From NCBI GenBank assembly GCA_001655195.1, contig LPNY01000021.1, forward strand, positions 426-64,425: DNA of 64,000 nucleotides, in the 5' to 3' direction. Made by a program: the position numbers and the translations under genes. Origin of the DNA: Arcobacter sp. EP1. GTDB lineage: Bacteria > Campylobacterota > Campylobacteria > Campylobacterales > Arcobacteraceae. The number at the start of each line of letters is the position of its first letter. Within the stretch, counting starts at the first letter, position 1. Below, piece by piece: positions 27,304-36,880 of the stretch. The notes under the pieces are model-generated. The model ran no database searches, had not been told where the DNA came from, and was given only the letters and a program-made list of their open reading frames with translations.

Positions 27304-29288
27304 TGAAAATTAATTATTGTGATGCATTAGTTATTGGTGGAGGACTTGCTGGTTTAAGAGCTGGTGTTGCTGCACAAAAAAAGGGATTAAGTACTGTAGT
27401 ATTATCACTTGTTCCTGTTAAAAGATCGCACTCTGCAGCTGCTCAAGGTGGTATGCAAGCATCTTTAGGTAACTCTAAAATGTCCGATGGTGACAACGAA
27501 GATTTACACTTTGCTGATACGGTAAAAGGTTCTGACTGGGGATGTGATCAAGATGTTGCAAGAATGTTTGTACACACTGCACCAAAAGCAATTCGAGAAT
27601 TAGCATCATGGGGTGTTCCTTGGACAAGAGTTCGAGAGGGAGCAAGAGAAGCCGTTATTAATGCTAAGAAAACAACTATTACTGAAGATGCGGATAGACA
27701 TGGTTTAATTATGTCAAGAGACTTCGGTGGTACTAAAAAATGGCGAACATGTTATACAGCAGATGCAACTGGACACACAATGTTATTTGGTGTAGCTAAT
27801 GAAGCATTAAAACATGATGTTGATATTAGAGATAGAAAAGAAGCTATTTCATTGATCCATGAAGATAACAGATGTTATGGAGCAATTGTAAGAGATTTAA
27901 TTACTGGTGAATTAGAAGCTTACGTTGCTAAGGGAACCTGTATTGCTACTGGTGGATATGGTCGAGTATTTAAACAAACTACAAATGCTGTAATTTGTGA
28001 AGGTATTGGAGCAGCAATCGCGCTTGAAACTGGTGTTGCAACACTAGGAAACATGGAAGCTGTACAATTTCACCCAACACCAATCGTTCCATCAGGGATT
28101 TTATTAACTGAAGGTTGTCGAGGAGATGGTGGAATCTTAAGAGACGTTGATGGTCATAGATTTATGCCTGATTACGAGCCAGAAAAGAAAGAGCTAGCTT
28201 CTAGAGACGTTGTTTCAAGAAGAATGATTGAGCACATTAGAAATGGTAAAGGTGTACCTTCTCCATATGGTGATCACATTTGGTTAGATATCTCTATTTT
28301 AGGTCGAGAGCACATTGAAAAGAACTTAAGAGATGTTCAAGAAATTTGTCAAATCTTTAATGGTATTGACCCAGCAGACGAAGGAAAAGCCGGATGGGCT
28401 CCAGTTCTTCCAATGCAGCACTACTCTATGGGTGGTATTAGAACAAAACCAACTGGTGAATCACAAAAATTAAATGGATTATTTGCGTGTGGTGAAGCTG
28501 CTTGTTGGGATATGCATGGATTTAACAGACTTGGTGGAAACTCAGTATCTGAAACTGTTGTTGCAGGTATGATTATTGGTAACTACTTTGCAGATTACTG
28601 TTTAACAAATGATGTAACAATTCCAACTGCAACTGTTCAAAAAGCACTTGACAAACAAGATGCATACCTTGATGAAATCTTAGCGTATGAAGGTAACGAA
28701 GATATCTTTGTTATTAAAAACAGAATGCAAAATCTTATGGATGAAAAAGTTGGTATCTTTAGAGATGGTACAGGACTAGCAGAAGCGGTTGATGAATTAG
28801 AAGATCTATTAAAGAAAACAAAACAAATCACTGTTAAATCTAAAGAGAGATGTGGTAACCCAGAGCTTGAAGAAGCGTACCGAGTTCCAAGAATGCTTAA
28901 AGTAGCACTTTGTGTTGCTAAAGGTGGACGAGAAAGAACTGAATCAAGAGGGGCTCACTATCGAGAAGACTTCTTAAAAAGAGATGATGCAAACTGGTTA
29001 AACAGAACATTAACTTCTTGGCCAAGTGAAGACGATACTCAACCAACAGTAACATATGAAGATTTAGACATTATGACAATGGAAATGCCTCCAGCATTTA
29101 GAGGTTATGGTGCAAAGGGAATGATTATTGAAAATGAATTATCAGCAAAAAGACAAGCTGAAGTTGATGAAATCACTGAAAAGATGCAAGCTGAAGGAAA
29201 AGACCGACACGAAATTCAAGATGCTTTAATGAACTTTGATTTACCAATGAACTATAAAGAGAAAAATGAAAGAGCAGGAGACAAATAA
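27303..29288 (+). CDS. frdA: Fumarate reductase flavoprotein subunit
   Basis: This 661-residue catalytic subunit reduces fumarate to succinate (or the reverse). It has the N-terminal dinucleotide fold ([17 protein letters not shown]), the flavinylation region [14 protein letters not shown] with the His that carries covalent FAD, and the active-site segment [15 protein letters not shown]. Length and the C-A-B gene order match epsilonproteobacterial quinol:fumarate reductases rather than mitochondrial-type SDH. It touches frdC and frdB by one base. Confidence 0.95.
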   Translation: MKINYCDALVIGGGLAGLRAGVAAQKKGLSTVVLSLVPVKRSHSAAAQGGMQASLGNSKMSDGDNEDLHFADTVKGSDWGCDQDVARMFVHTAPKAIRELASWGVPWTRVREGAREAVINAKKTTITEDADRHGLIMSRDFGGTKKWRTCYTADATGHTMLFGVANEALKHDVDIRDRKEAISLIHEDNRCYGAIVRDLITGELEAYVAKGTCIATGGYGRVFKQTTNAVICEGIGAAIALETGVATLGNMEAVQFHPTPIVPSGILLTEGCRGDGGILRDVDGHRFMPDYEPEKKELASRDVVSRRMIEHIRNGKGVPSPYGDHIWLDISILGREHIEKNLRDVQEICQIFNGIDPADEGKAGWAPVLPMQHYSMGGIRTKPTGESQKLNGLFACGEAACWDMHGFNRLGGNSVSETVVAGMIIGNYFADYCLTNDVTIPTATVQKALDKQDAYLDEILAYEGNEDIFVIKNRMQNLMDEKVGIFRDGTGLAEAVDELEDLLKKTKQITVKSKERCGNPELEEAYRVPRMLKVALCVAKGGRERTESRGAHYREDFLKRDDANWLNRTLTSWPSEDDTQPTVTYEDLDIMTMEMPPAFRGYGAKGMIIENELSAKRQAEVDEITEKMQAEGKDRHEIQDALMNFDLPMNYKEKNERAGDK

Positions 29289-30025
29289 TGAGTGCAGCTA
29301 AAGGTAGAGAAATAACGATATCAGTACTTAAGTTTAATCCACGATCTAAGATATCAAAACCTCACTATGTGGATTATAAATTAGAAGAAACTCCAGGAAT
29401 GACTCTTTTCATTGCATTAATGAAGATTAGAGAAGAGATGGATCCTGATTTATCATTTGACTTTGTATGTCGAGCAGGTATTTGTGGTTCTTGTGGTATG
29501 GTAGTAAATGGAAAACCTGCACTAGCTTGTAGAACACTTATTGCTAACTATCCAGAAGGAAAGTTAACACTTCTTCCAATGCCAGCATTTGAACTAATCA
29601 AAGATTTATCTGTTAACACTGGTAACTGGATGGATGCAATGTCTAAAAGAGTTGAATCATGGATTGTTAACAATGAAGCGGAAGAGACTAACATCGCAAA
29701 AATGGAAGAGCGAGTTGATCCAGATATTGCTGACCAAACATTTGAATTAGACAGATGTATTGAATGTGGTATTTGTGTTGCTTCTTGTGGTACAAAACTT
29801 ATGAGACCTGACTTTGTTGGACCAGTTGGACTTAATAGAGTTGCGAGATTCGAAGTAGACCCTCATGATACAAGAACAGCAGAAGACTTCTATGAATTAA
29901 TCGGTGACGATGATGGAATCTTTGGATGTATGTCTTTACTTGCATGTGAAGACCACTGTCCAAAACACTTACCATTACAAAACAAAATTGCATACTTAAG
30001 AAGAAAACTCGTTTCATTACGATAA
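29288..30025 (+). CDS. frdB: Fumarate reductase iron-sulfur subunit
   Basis: This 245-residue protein carries a plant-type [2Fe-2S] site ([21 protein letters not shown]), then [11 protein letters not shown] and a C-terminal cysteine set ([12 protein letters not shown]) for the [4Fe-4S] and [3Fe-4S] clusters. It wires FrdC haems to FrdA flavin. A terminator follows at 30068-30103. Confidence 0.95.
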   Translation: MSAAKGREITISVLKFNPRSKISKPHYVDYKLEETPGMTLFIALMKIREEMDPDLSFDFVCRAGICGSCGMVVNGKPALACRTLIANYPEGKLTLLPMPAFELIKDLSVNTGNWMDAMSKRVESWIVNNEAEETNIAKMEERVDPDIADQTFELDRCIECGICVASCGTKLMRPDFVGPVGLNRVARFEVDPHDTRTAEDFYELIGDDDGIFGCMSLLACEDHCPKHLPLQNKIAYLRRKLVSLR

Positions 30026-30067
30026 CACTTTCTAGGAGGGGTTTTCCTCTCCTGTGCAACACCATAG

Positions 30068-30103
30068 AAAAAGTCAATTATTCATTGGAATAATTGACTT
30101 TTT
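30068..30103 (+). terminator. Rho-independent terminator after frdB
   Basis: AAGTCAATTATT (30071-30082) pairs with its exact complement at 30089-30100 around a six-base loop, followed by T residues. It ends frdCAB before the dynamin genes. Confidence 0.88.
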
Positions 30104-30260
30104 GTATTTTAGGAGCAAAAAATTAGTTGTTTTTTTTAAATAAACTTTTAGCCTTTTAGCTATCACACTCAAGGTGATACTCCTATAGAATCAAAAGGAA
30201 AACTAAAATTTATAAACACAATAATAAATTCTAAAAACTGCATCACTTGAAAGGATAACA

Positions 30261-32603
30261 ATGTCTTTAGCAAATGATTATTTCTTACTCTATCACGGTA
30301 CGAATGATATTGAGCAAATTACTACATACGGTACAGAAGCGTATAAAAATCGCGATGAGTTTTTCGAAGTAGCCGCATTAGCACTACTACCTACTCGAAG
30401 AAATTACGAACGATTTATCACACTGGATAGCTTTAAAAAACTCCTAACGCATATTACAACAAAAGAGGTTACTAATCTCGATGAACTCTATCAATTACAG
30501 TACTGTTTAATTGATTCAATTGAAAATGATACACAAAACTGTCAGATTGAAAAAATCCATGAAAGTTTTGATTATTTAAAAAATGAAAATATCTTAGAAT
30601 CAGTATCCTATAACAAACTCATTTCCCTCTTTGACCCAGAAGAGCTTGCCGTATGTAATGATGAAATGGAAATTGAAGATGATTTAGAAATTAAAAATGA
30701 CAAAACATTTAAAGAACTACGACAAGATATAGAAGAGTTAATCGATAATTTACAAGATACCTTTAACTCAAATGAGTATAAAAATGAGTTAACTCAAACC
30801 GTAAACTATTTAGAAAACCAAAAGTTCTCTATTGGAATCACAGGTGTTATGAATGCTGGTAAATCAACCATGCTCAATGCCCTTATGGGACAAGAGATTT
30901 TAGGAAGTGCTGTTGTACCAGAAACAGCAAATCTTACTATTGTAAAACATGGTCACCCCCAAGCCAAAGTATTTTACTGGAATAAAAGTGAATGGGATCG
31001 AATTAAGTCATCGGCTAATGAGATTGAATCAATTCGAAATTTTGTTAAAGAGACCCACTCTATTTTTGGTGACGAACTAAACGAACTCATCCAAGAAGAG
31101 TCACGAAGTGAAAAAGTAGACATCAACAACTTAGCCGCTTACACTTCAGCGGAAGCCAGCGGTAAAAAGTGTAACCTAATAAAATATGTTGAACTCAAAT
31201 CTGATTTAAACTTTTTAGCTGATGGTATTGAAATAGTTGATACTCCAGGTCTTGATGACCCTGTTATTCAACGTGAAGAAATAACGAAAGAGTATTTATC
31301 GCAGTGTGATTTAATGCTTCATTTAATGAACGTATCTCAAAGTGCCACATTAAAAGATATTGAATTTATTATTGATGCTCTACTCTATCAAAATATCACA
31401 AAACTTTTAGTAGTAATTACACGAGCCGATACCGTTTCACCTGAACAACTTCAAGAGGTTATCAACTACACAAAATCATCAATTGAAGCACAACTCAAAG
31501 CACAAAACAAAGATAGTCAGTTAGACTATATTCTAAAATCTATCCAATTTATTCCAATCTCTGGAAAAATGGCACTACTTCATAGAACAGGAAAAAGCAA
31601 AGAAGCAATAGATGCTGGCTACAATATCGAAGATACAGGTATATTAGAAATTGAAGAGTACTTACACGAAACCCTCTTTGGTTCAAACTCTAGCAAATCT
31701 GATTTGATTATCAAAGGTGCTAAAACGCAACTGTTAAAAAGTATTGAAAAAGAGCTAAAATCATTTAACTACGAACTTATTCTTCTCTCAAAATCAAAAG
31801 AAGAACTTGAAGCTGACCTACAAGAGTTTAGCAAGAAAAAAGCAGCTAACCAATCAATCTTTGAAGCCATGGCACAAGATATTAATATTCATAAAAATGA
31901 TGCAAAAAGCTATCTTTCAACCTTAGAGACATTTTTAATTAATGAGCTCTTAGATTTACAAGGGATCATTAAACAACGGGTTTTCTCTGATGTTCGATAC
32001 TCTTTTGAAAAAACTAAAAAACGTCCTGAATCAAAACGAATCCGAGCTATTGTTGAAACAGCAATCAAAGATGGAATTATTGATGTAATTCGAGATTATC
32101 GATACAAGTTTATTAAAAAGTCTCAAAGTATTGGTGAACTTTTTGAACAAAAATATCAAGATATGGGATTTACAATCGGCCATAGAAATGATAACTTTGA
32201 TGCAAGAGGCTTTTTCCAAGATGACTTTAAAAGTGGTTTTTTAACCAGTTCCAATGAAGTATTAATTTCAAAAATTGTGGGTGAAGTCTCTAAGAGTAAA
32301 GCGAGTAAGTTACCAGAACTTGACCGTACAATTGAAGGTTTTATCAAAGAAGAGTTCTCACCTATTGAAGTAAATATCAAAGAGAAAGCAAACACTGTTT
32401 CAAAAACACTAATTGATAACTTCTTTAATGAAATTGCAGAACCACTTAAAGTCTTTGAAGCAAAACTACTAAAAGATGAAAAAGCCCTACAAACACGAAT
32501 TGCTACTTTTGAAGAGAATGAAGCAAACAAAGATGAACTTACTATTGAAGTTCACAAAAAAATCAAAAAACTTGAATCAATTTCAAAGGAGTTAAAAGCA
32601 TGA
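30261..32603 (+). CDS. Bacterial dynamin-like GTPase, first of a tandem pair
   Basis: The 780-residue protein carries a dynamin GTPase domain from about residue 165: G1 GVMNAGKST (195-203), G3 DTPGLDDP, and G4 in VVITRADTV. Long helical regions flank it, including heptad-rich stretches from about 490 to 560 and near the C-terminus. The N-terminal 150 residues are an extra helical domain. A tandem pair of dynamins (DLP1/DLP2, Cj0411/Cj0412) is known in Campylobacter jejuni, where the partners form a hetero-tetramer that tethers membranes. This gene corresponds in position and size to the first partner. It overlaps the second by 4 bases. Confidence 0.85.
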   Translation: MSLANDYFLLYHGTNDIEQITTYGTEAYKNRDEFFEVAALALLPTRRNYERFITLDSFKKLLTHITTKEVTNLDELYQLQYCLIDSIENDTQNCQIEKIHESFDYLKNENILESVSYNKLISLFDPEELAVCNDEMEIEDDLEIKNDKTFKELRQDIEELIDNLQDTFNSNEYKNELTQTVNYLENQKFSIGITGVMNAGKSTMLNALMGQEILGSAVVPETANLTIVKHGHPQAKVFYWNKSEWDRIKSSANEIESIRNFVKETHSIFGDELNELIQEESRSEKVDINNLAAYTSAEASGKKCNLIKYVELKSDLNFLADGIEIVDTPGLDDPVIQREEITKEYLSQCDLMLHLMNVSQSATLKDIEFIIDALLYQNITKLLVVITRADTVSPEQLQEVINYTKSSIEAQLKAQNKDSQLDYILKSIQFIPISGKMALLHRTGKSKEAIDAGYNIEDTGILEIEEYLHETLFGSNSSKSDLIIKGAKTQLLKSIEKELKSFNYELILLSKSKEELEADLQEFSKKKAANQSIFEAMAQDINIHKNDAKSYLSTLETFLINELLDLQGIIKQRVFSDVRYSFEKTKKRPESKRIRAIVETAIKDGIIDVIRDYRYKFIKKSQSIGELFEQKYQDMGFTIGHRNDNFDARGFFQDDFKSGFLTSSNEVLISKIVGEVSKSKASKLPELDRTIEGFIKEEFSPIEVNIKEKANTVSKTLIDNFFNEIAEPLKVFEAKLLKDEKALQTRIATFEENEANKDELTIEVHKKIKKLESISKELKA

Positions 32604-34603
32604 GTATTTTAAACAATTTTGTACAAGAGTATGCTGATAAGTTCTTTGAAAAAGAGGAAGTTTTTGAAGAGGGTCTAGTTGGTGATATCAAACGTATTAA
32701 TGCTAAACTTTTAGACGAAAAGTTTAAACCCTCAATTCAATTAAAATCAATTTTGGATAAACAAATTCGTCGCGCACGTTATCCAATGGAAGTAGCAATT
32801 ACAGGTCAGTTCTCTTCTGGGAAATCAACCTTTTTAAATGCCCTGCTTTCGCGAAATATTTTACCTACGGGAATTACTCCCGTTACTTCAAAAGTTAACT
32901 TTATCAACTATGGCGAAGAGTACAAACTCAAAATCACCTATAACTCTGGGGCGCAAGAGTATGCTGCCATTGATGCTATTGCTGATTTTACAGATCAGCG
33001 AAAAGATGAGATGAATGATATTAAATACCTTACTCTTTATGCTCCAATGGATATCTTAAAAGATATCTCTTTTGTTGATACACCAGGTCTTAACTCTCAG
33101 TCTCAAAGTGACACCGATACAACACGAAAAGTATTACGAGATGTGGGTGGTATTATTTGGTTAACTCTTATTGATAATGCAGGAAAAATGAGTGAAGCCG
33201 AAGTTTTAGAAGAGTATATGGAACACTTCAAAAATAAATCACTGTGTGTGCTGAATCAAAAAGATAAATTTAGCCAAGAACAAATTGAAACTACAACCAA
33301 CTATGTTTCTGATAAATTTGCAAAGTATTTTGCACAAGTGAGTCCAATCTCAGCAAAAATGGCACTGGAGTCTAGAGCCCATCACAACGATGTTCTCATT
33401 GAAGATAAACAAGACAAGTTACTAAAAAATATCAAAAATGCCCTAAGCGGTAATATCGCTTCAATTGCAAAAGACCTTGATAATTATTACAAAGATATCA
33501 ATGAAATCCATAGCCTTGATACTTCTAATAATGATAAGATGTTAAAAGAATCAAACATTCAAGTAGTACTTGATTTTATTAACAATACCATTCGACCGCA
33601 AGCAGCAGAAGCAAAAGAGTTTGCTATAAAAAAAGACCTCAAAGGTATTTGTGATATTTTAGTAAAAGAGTATGGAACAATTCTAGGTGTTTTTGATTCA
33701 TTAACTGAGATTTTAAAAACAGCAGAAGATGACGTCATTGCAAACTTTGATGAAATTCATAAAACCTATTCAAAAGAACTTTTTGGAGTCTATAATGCCC
33801 TTGAGACAATTATGGAAAAAATGGCACATGAAACCTATAAAAACATCAAAACACAAAAGGCCCACCGTTTTGAAGAAAAAAGTGGTTTCCTAAGTAAAGA
33901 TAATTTTGAAAAAGTTGAGTACGATACCTACTGGATTGATTCGGACAATGTTTATAAAAATCTTTTTTATGATGATCAAACCATTGATAAAATGTTCAAA
34001 CGAACCATTAAAGACTTAAAACAAATCGAACTTAATGTTGATGAAGATTTTAGAAATATTTACCGAAATATTAAAATGCGTGTTCATCGTTGGCAAGAAC
34101 CTTATGAGCTCATTCGAAAACATCGAGAAATCGCTTCTGACACAGAGTTTTCACAAACACGTCACTTTGCAGCAAAAGTATATGAAAATGTTTTAAGAGA
34201 TTACCATCGAGCTATTTTAGAAAATATTTCAGCTTTACGTAAAAAGTTTGCTTATTTTAATGGGGCACTTTCGTATAGTTATATTCAAACAACACAAGCA
34301 ACCATTGCTCATTTTGAACAACAAATTGCAGAATCGGTACATCTTTACGAAAGTGAACCTACAAAATTCTCAGTTTATCATCCACGAGAAGATGAAATTT
34401 TGACAAAACTAAAAGCAAATTTTGGATTTGAAAAAATTGAGGACTTCTTAACATCAAAACGTAACTATCTATTTAAAATTATTAAATATTCAAAAGAGCA
34501 GTATCTTGAAATCAATGGTGGTCGTATTGAGTTTGTTAACTCTAAAAAGGGCGAATACCTGCAAAAGATTGAAGACTTAAAAGCAATAAAAGAGGAAATA
34601 TAA
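32600..34603 (+). CDS. Bacterial dynamin-like GTPase, second of a tandem pair
   Basis: The 667-residue partner has its GTPase domain near the N-terminus: G1 GQFSSGKST (69-77), switch threonines in LPTGITPVTSKV, G3 DTPGLNSQ, and G4 LNQKD. Helical stalk regions follow from about residue 330, with a hydrophobic-aromatic patch near 550-570 (ISALRKKFAYFNGALSYSY). By analogy with the C. jejuni pair it acts with the upstream protein on membranes, possibly in envelope repair or cell shape; that role is inferred. A terminator hairpin encloses its stop codon. Confidence 0.85.
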   Translation: MSILNNFVQEYADKFFEKEEVFEEGLVGDIKRINAKLLDEKFKPSIQLKSILDKQIRRARYPMEVAITGQFSSGKSTFLNALLSRNILPTGITPVTSKVNFINYGEEYKLKITYNSGAQEYAAIDAIADFTDQRKDEMNDIKYLTLYAPMDILKDISFVDTPGLNSQSQSDTDTTRKVLRDVGGIIWLTLIDNAGKMSEAEVLEEYMEHFKNKSLCVLNQKDKFSQEQIETTTNYVSDKFAKYFAQVSPISAKMALESRAHHNDVLIEDKQDKLLKNIKNALSGNIASIAKDLDNYYKDINEIHSLDTSNNDKMLKESNIQVVLDFINNTIRPQAAEAKEFAIKKDLKGICDILVKEYGTILGVFDSLTEILKTAEDDVIANFDEIHKTYSKELFGVYNALETIMEKMAHETYKNIKTQKAHRFEEKSGFLSKDNFEKVEYDTYWIDSDNVYKNLFYDDQTIDKMFKRTIKDLKQIELNVDEDFRNIYRNIKMRVHRWQEPYELIRKHREIASDTEFSQTRHFAAKVYENVLRDYHRAILENISALRKKFAYFNGALSYSYIQTTQATIAHFEQQIAESVHLYESEPTKFSVYHPREDEILTKLKANFGFEKIEDFLTSKRNYLFKIIKYSKEQYLEINGGRIEFVNSKKGEYLQKIEDLKAIKEEI

Positions 34604-34612
34604 TCCTCTTTT
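34588..34612 (+). terminator. Terminator whose loop holds the stop codon of the second dynamin gene
   Basis: AAAGAGGA (34589-34596) pairs with TCCTCTTT (34604-34611). The seven-base loop contains the TAA stop codon, so a terminating ribosome would cover the hairpin. The T-tract is short, so the strength is moderate. Confidence 0.6.
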
Positions 34613-34658
34613 ATAATACAAAACTTACCTTGTAAATTTTGTATTTTTTTGTTAAAAT

Positions 34659-34673
34659 TCTCCTTCGGGGAGA
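34659..34673 (+). promoter_or_regulatory. Hairpin sequestering a Shine-Dalgarno sequence
   Basis: TCTCC (34659-34663) pairs with GGAGA (34669-34673) around TTCGG. The GGGGAG ribosome site of the following gene lies inside the right arm, five bases before its ATG. Such a fold could limit translation until opened. Confidence 0.4.
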
Positions 34674-34677
34674 AAAA

Positions 34678-35058
34678 ATGAATAACAAGTTGCTCTTTAC
34701 TTTAACACTTTTTATTACCTTAGTAACCTACATCTATCTATTAGGAGAGGTTCGTACTATTCAAATCATTGTCAACGAAATGATTTTTGTTTTATCCCTT
34801 TTTCCACTTTTAATTATCTATTTTTACTATAAATTAAAACTTCGTGGATATGATGTGGAACACCTCATAAATAAACGGCAACTCTCATTTAAAATGACTG
34901 TTTTACTATTTTTAGTCATTGAAGTTTTTGACTATTTTTATGAGGGTGGATTTACAGGTATGATTTCTCAATGGTTTTTATACTGGATACTTGGGCTTTT
35001 ATCTCTTTTACTCATTGATACCATTCATTTTTATCGTATTTCAAAGCTCATTCGTTGA
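34678..35058 (+). CDS. Small integral membrane protein of unknown function
   Basis: The product is 126 residues from the ATG at 34678, chosen because GGGGAG lies directly upstream; a TTG at 34639 would add 13 residues without a ribosome site. About four hydrophobic helices are visible (residues 5-25, 30-50, 70-90 and 95-115), with short basic loops. No family was recognised. It overlaps the metallopeptidase gene by 4 bases (TTGA), so the two are probably translated together. Confidence 0.7.
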   Translation: MNNKLLFTLTLFITLVTYIYLLGEVRTIQIIVNEMIFVLSLFPLLIIYFYYKLKLRGYDVEHLINKRQLSFKMTVLLFLVIEVFDYFYEGGFTGMISQWFLYWILGLLSLLLIDTIHFYRISKLIR

Positions 35059-35546
35059 AACAACTCCAACACTATCCTGCCCATATTCAATCCCAAGTTC
35101 AAAAACTTATTGAGACTAAAACCTTAGGGAAATACTTACTTTCAAAGTATCCAGCCGCACATACGATTACCAATGATAAACTTCTTTACAACTATGTAAC
35201 TACATTGAAAAATAGTTATTATAAAAAATATACTATCAATAAAATCATTTACGATTCAAAAATTAATGTCATTGATAATGCATTGGGATTGCACACCTTT
35301 ATTTCAAGAGTTCAAGGTAACAAATTAAAATCAAAAAATGAAATACGAATTGCGACACTCTTTAAAAAAACACCCTTAGCTTTTTTAGAGATGATAGTGG
35401 TGCATGAATTAGCACATTTGAAAGAAAAAGAACACAATAAAGCTTTTTACAATCTGTGTACCTATCAACAACCTGACTATCACCAAATTGAGCTAGACTT
35501 GCGATTATACCTCATTCATTGTGAAAGATTTGGGAAACTTTATTAA
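35055..35546 (+). CDS. YgjP/WLM-like zinc metallopeptidase (DUF45-type)
   Basis: The 163-residue protein carries HELAH (117-121) followed by H127 in EKEHNKAFYNL, the HExxH...H zinc-ligand pattern of the YgjP/SprT-like group, in which the third ligand sits in an NHS/HNK-type motif. The start is a TTG overlapping the previous stop codon. No signal peptide is seen, so it acts in the cytoplasm. Its substrate is unknown. It is cotranscribed with the small membrane protein upstream. Confidence 0.75.
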   Translation: MKQLQHYPAHIQSQVQKLIETKTLGKYLLSKYPAAHTITNDKLLYNYVTTLKNSYYKKYTINKIIYDSKINVIDNALGLHTFISRVQGNKLKSKNEIRIATLFKKTPLAFLEMIVVHELAHLKEKEHNKAFYNLCTYQQPDYHQIELDLRLYLIHCERFGKLY

Positions 35547-35614
35547 AATTATTTTATAAGAGGTTAACATAGTTTATACTATACTCATGCCTACTAAAGC
35601 ACTTAGGAGTAGTT

Positions 35615-36190
35615 TTGATAAACAACAATATCTGTTATAAATTTGGTGTTCCACACAGTGATGATTTACAAAAACTACAAGATGTCTGCTTAGATGTTGT
35701 TAATGCCAATGGGCCAACACAAAATCTACTGATTTTTATAGCTTTTAATCTTTTAATCTTTTTTTTACTCATATTCTTTGCAAAAGCAATCACAACAAAC
35801 AAACTCTATATTCGTGCCTATTACAAGGCAAGTTTTAACTATTTTATTCAAACAGCAACAATCATAGGTACCTTACCTGTTATGATGTATTTTATCAGTG
35901 ATTCATTTTCTATTATTGGTCAAATTATCTTAACAGTGAGTCTCTTTACTCTTGTTTACATCATGTATGAATATTGGCCAACAGTTAGAATACATCCCCC
36001 TGCACAAACAGGAATTATATCTACTATCTTAACAACACTTTTTACAATCAGTTACTACTATACGTTACAGTTAAACTTTGAAGATGAAGCCTTTTCAAAT
36101 ATTGTACTTCTAACTCTTTTGACACTTTATTGTATGGTACTTCATATTTTTATCCGTCTTATAACAGAAGTTAGAAAAAATCAGCACTAA
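35615..36190 (+). CDS. Membrane protein of unknown function
   Basis: The 191-residue protein was not recognised. After a polar N-terminus with two cysteines it has about five hydrophobic helices (near residues 32-52, 66-84, 90-108, 128-146 and 155-178). It starts at a TTG at 35615 with AGGAG eight bases upstream. It converges on two short minus-strand genes just downstream. Confidence 0.65.
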   Translation: MINNNICYKFGVPHSDDLQKLQDVCLDVVNANGPTQNLLIFIAFNLLIFFLLIFFAKAITTNKLYIRAYYKASFNYFIQTATIIGTLPVMMYFISDSFSIIGQIILTVSLFTLVYIMYEYWPTVRIHPPAQTGIISTILTTLFTISYYYTLQLNFEDEAFSNIVLLTLLTLYCMVLHIFIRLITEVRKNQH

Positions 36191-36191
36191 G

Positions 36192-36269
36192 TTATTTATT
36201 AAGTCTCCAACCAAAGTAAAGACTGACCACTAATAAAATCGATAAATATAAATATGCATTTTCAGGCAT
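36192..36269 (-). CDS. 25-residue single-helix membrane peptide (small ORF)
   Basis: The ORF encodes MPENAYLYLSILLVVSLYFG followed by WRLNK. That is one hydrophobic helix with a basic end, the usual form of bacterial membrane micro-proteins. AAGGAAC precedes the ATG at a proper distance. It lies 10 bases after the stop of the minus-strand gene at 36280, which suggests a two-gene unit. Its stop codon lies 1 base from the end of the convergent gene. Function is unknown. Confidence 0.5.
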   Translation of the reverse strand: MPENAYLYLSILLVVSLYFGWRLNK

Positions 36270-36279
36270 CGTTTGTTCC

Positions 36280-36591
36280 TTATTTTTTATTTACCATATC
36301 TTCCCCTATATAGGGAATCACATGGTGGGTTAATAAACAGTGATAAAGTGATTGAAAGTTTTCAAAGTTATAAGGCATTCGTCTGTTTTTAGCATGAGGT
36401 ACAATATCAACAGGCAAACAAAGCAGACTCTCTTCACTCATTTTTTGTAATACTTTATCTTCTTGTATCATAAAAAGATAGTTTTGTTCAATACTCTCTT
36501 GGGACTGTTTTTGAATATCAAAAAAGATTTCGTTTAAAATTCTTGAGGAATCAAGAACAATATAATTTCCACGTTTACTATAAAATTTCAT
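36280..36591 (-). CDS. Small soluble protein of unknown function
   Basis: The 103-residue protein starts MKFYSKRGNYIVLDSSRILN and has no membrane segment or signal peptide. A central CLPVDIVPHAKNRRMPYNFEN stretch is the most motif-like part; HAKNRR could be a nucleic-acid or phosphate contact, but this is a guess. It was not recognised. Its promoter faces the Rrf2 regulator gene across about 290 bases. Confidence 0.6.
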   Translation of the reverse strand: MKFYSKRGNYIVLDSSRILNEIFFDIQKQSQESIEQNYLFMIQEDKVLQKMSEESLLCLPVDIVPHAKNRRMPYNFENFQSLYHCLLTHHVIPYIGEDMVNKK

Positions 36592-36762
36592 TCTGTTTCT
36601 TCATTTTAGATTTTTTATTATAACAAATATATGAAAGATTATATAAGAGGTTGTGTGTATTGTGCAAAAGTAATGTAGTAGGGAAAAATTACTTTTACAA
36701 AATGGGAAAATAATACATACAACTTCTTATATGAATATACTAGTTTAGCGACTAATTATATT

Positions 36763-36776
36763 CCACCCTTAAGTGG
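36763..36776. promoter_or_regulatory. Palindromic operator-like site 1 (Rrf2 promoter, distal)
   Basis: CCACCCTTAAGTGG resembles the CTACCT-N2-AGGTAG palindrome found three more times in this locus; four outer bases on each side are complementary. It lies 105 bases before the Rrf2 gene and is the weakest match of the four. Confidence 0.4.
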
Positions 36777-36808
36777 TATATGGAATAGTAGTTAAATAAA
36801 ACTTAATT

Positions 36809-36822
36809 CTACCTTTAAGTAG
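36809..36822. promoter_or_regulatory. Palindromic operator-like site 2 (Rrf2 promoter, proximal)
   Basis: CTACCTTTAAGTAG lies 46 bases (centre to centre) from site 1 and just upstream of a likely -10 (TATACT, 36846-36851). The surrounding 27 bases (36801-36827) match those at 37688-37714 with a single difference, so this is a long shared element. The likely ligand is the Rrf2 protein encoded downstream. Confidence 0.6.
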
Positions 36823-36880
36823 TATTATTTTAAGGAAAATTGTAATATACTATAAAATCTAATAAAAAGTAGCTTATATA

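Noticed and set aside
30161-30179. TATCAC...GTGATA palindrome before the first dynamin gene as a CRP site
   Set aside because: Half-sites are in the opposite orientation to the TGTGA-N6-TCACA consensus and are only six bases long.
34659-34673. UUCG tetraloop hairpin as a terminator
   Set aside because: The best pairing leaves a five-base TTCGG loop and no T-run follows; it is better explained as a ribosome-site hairpin.
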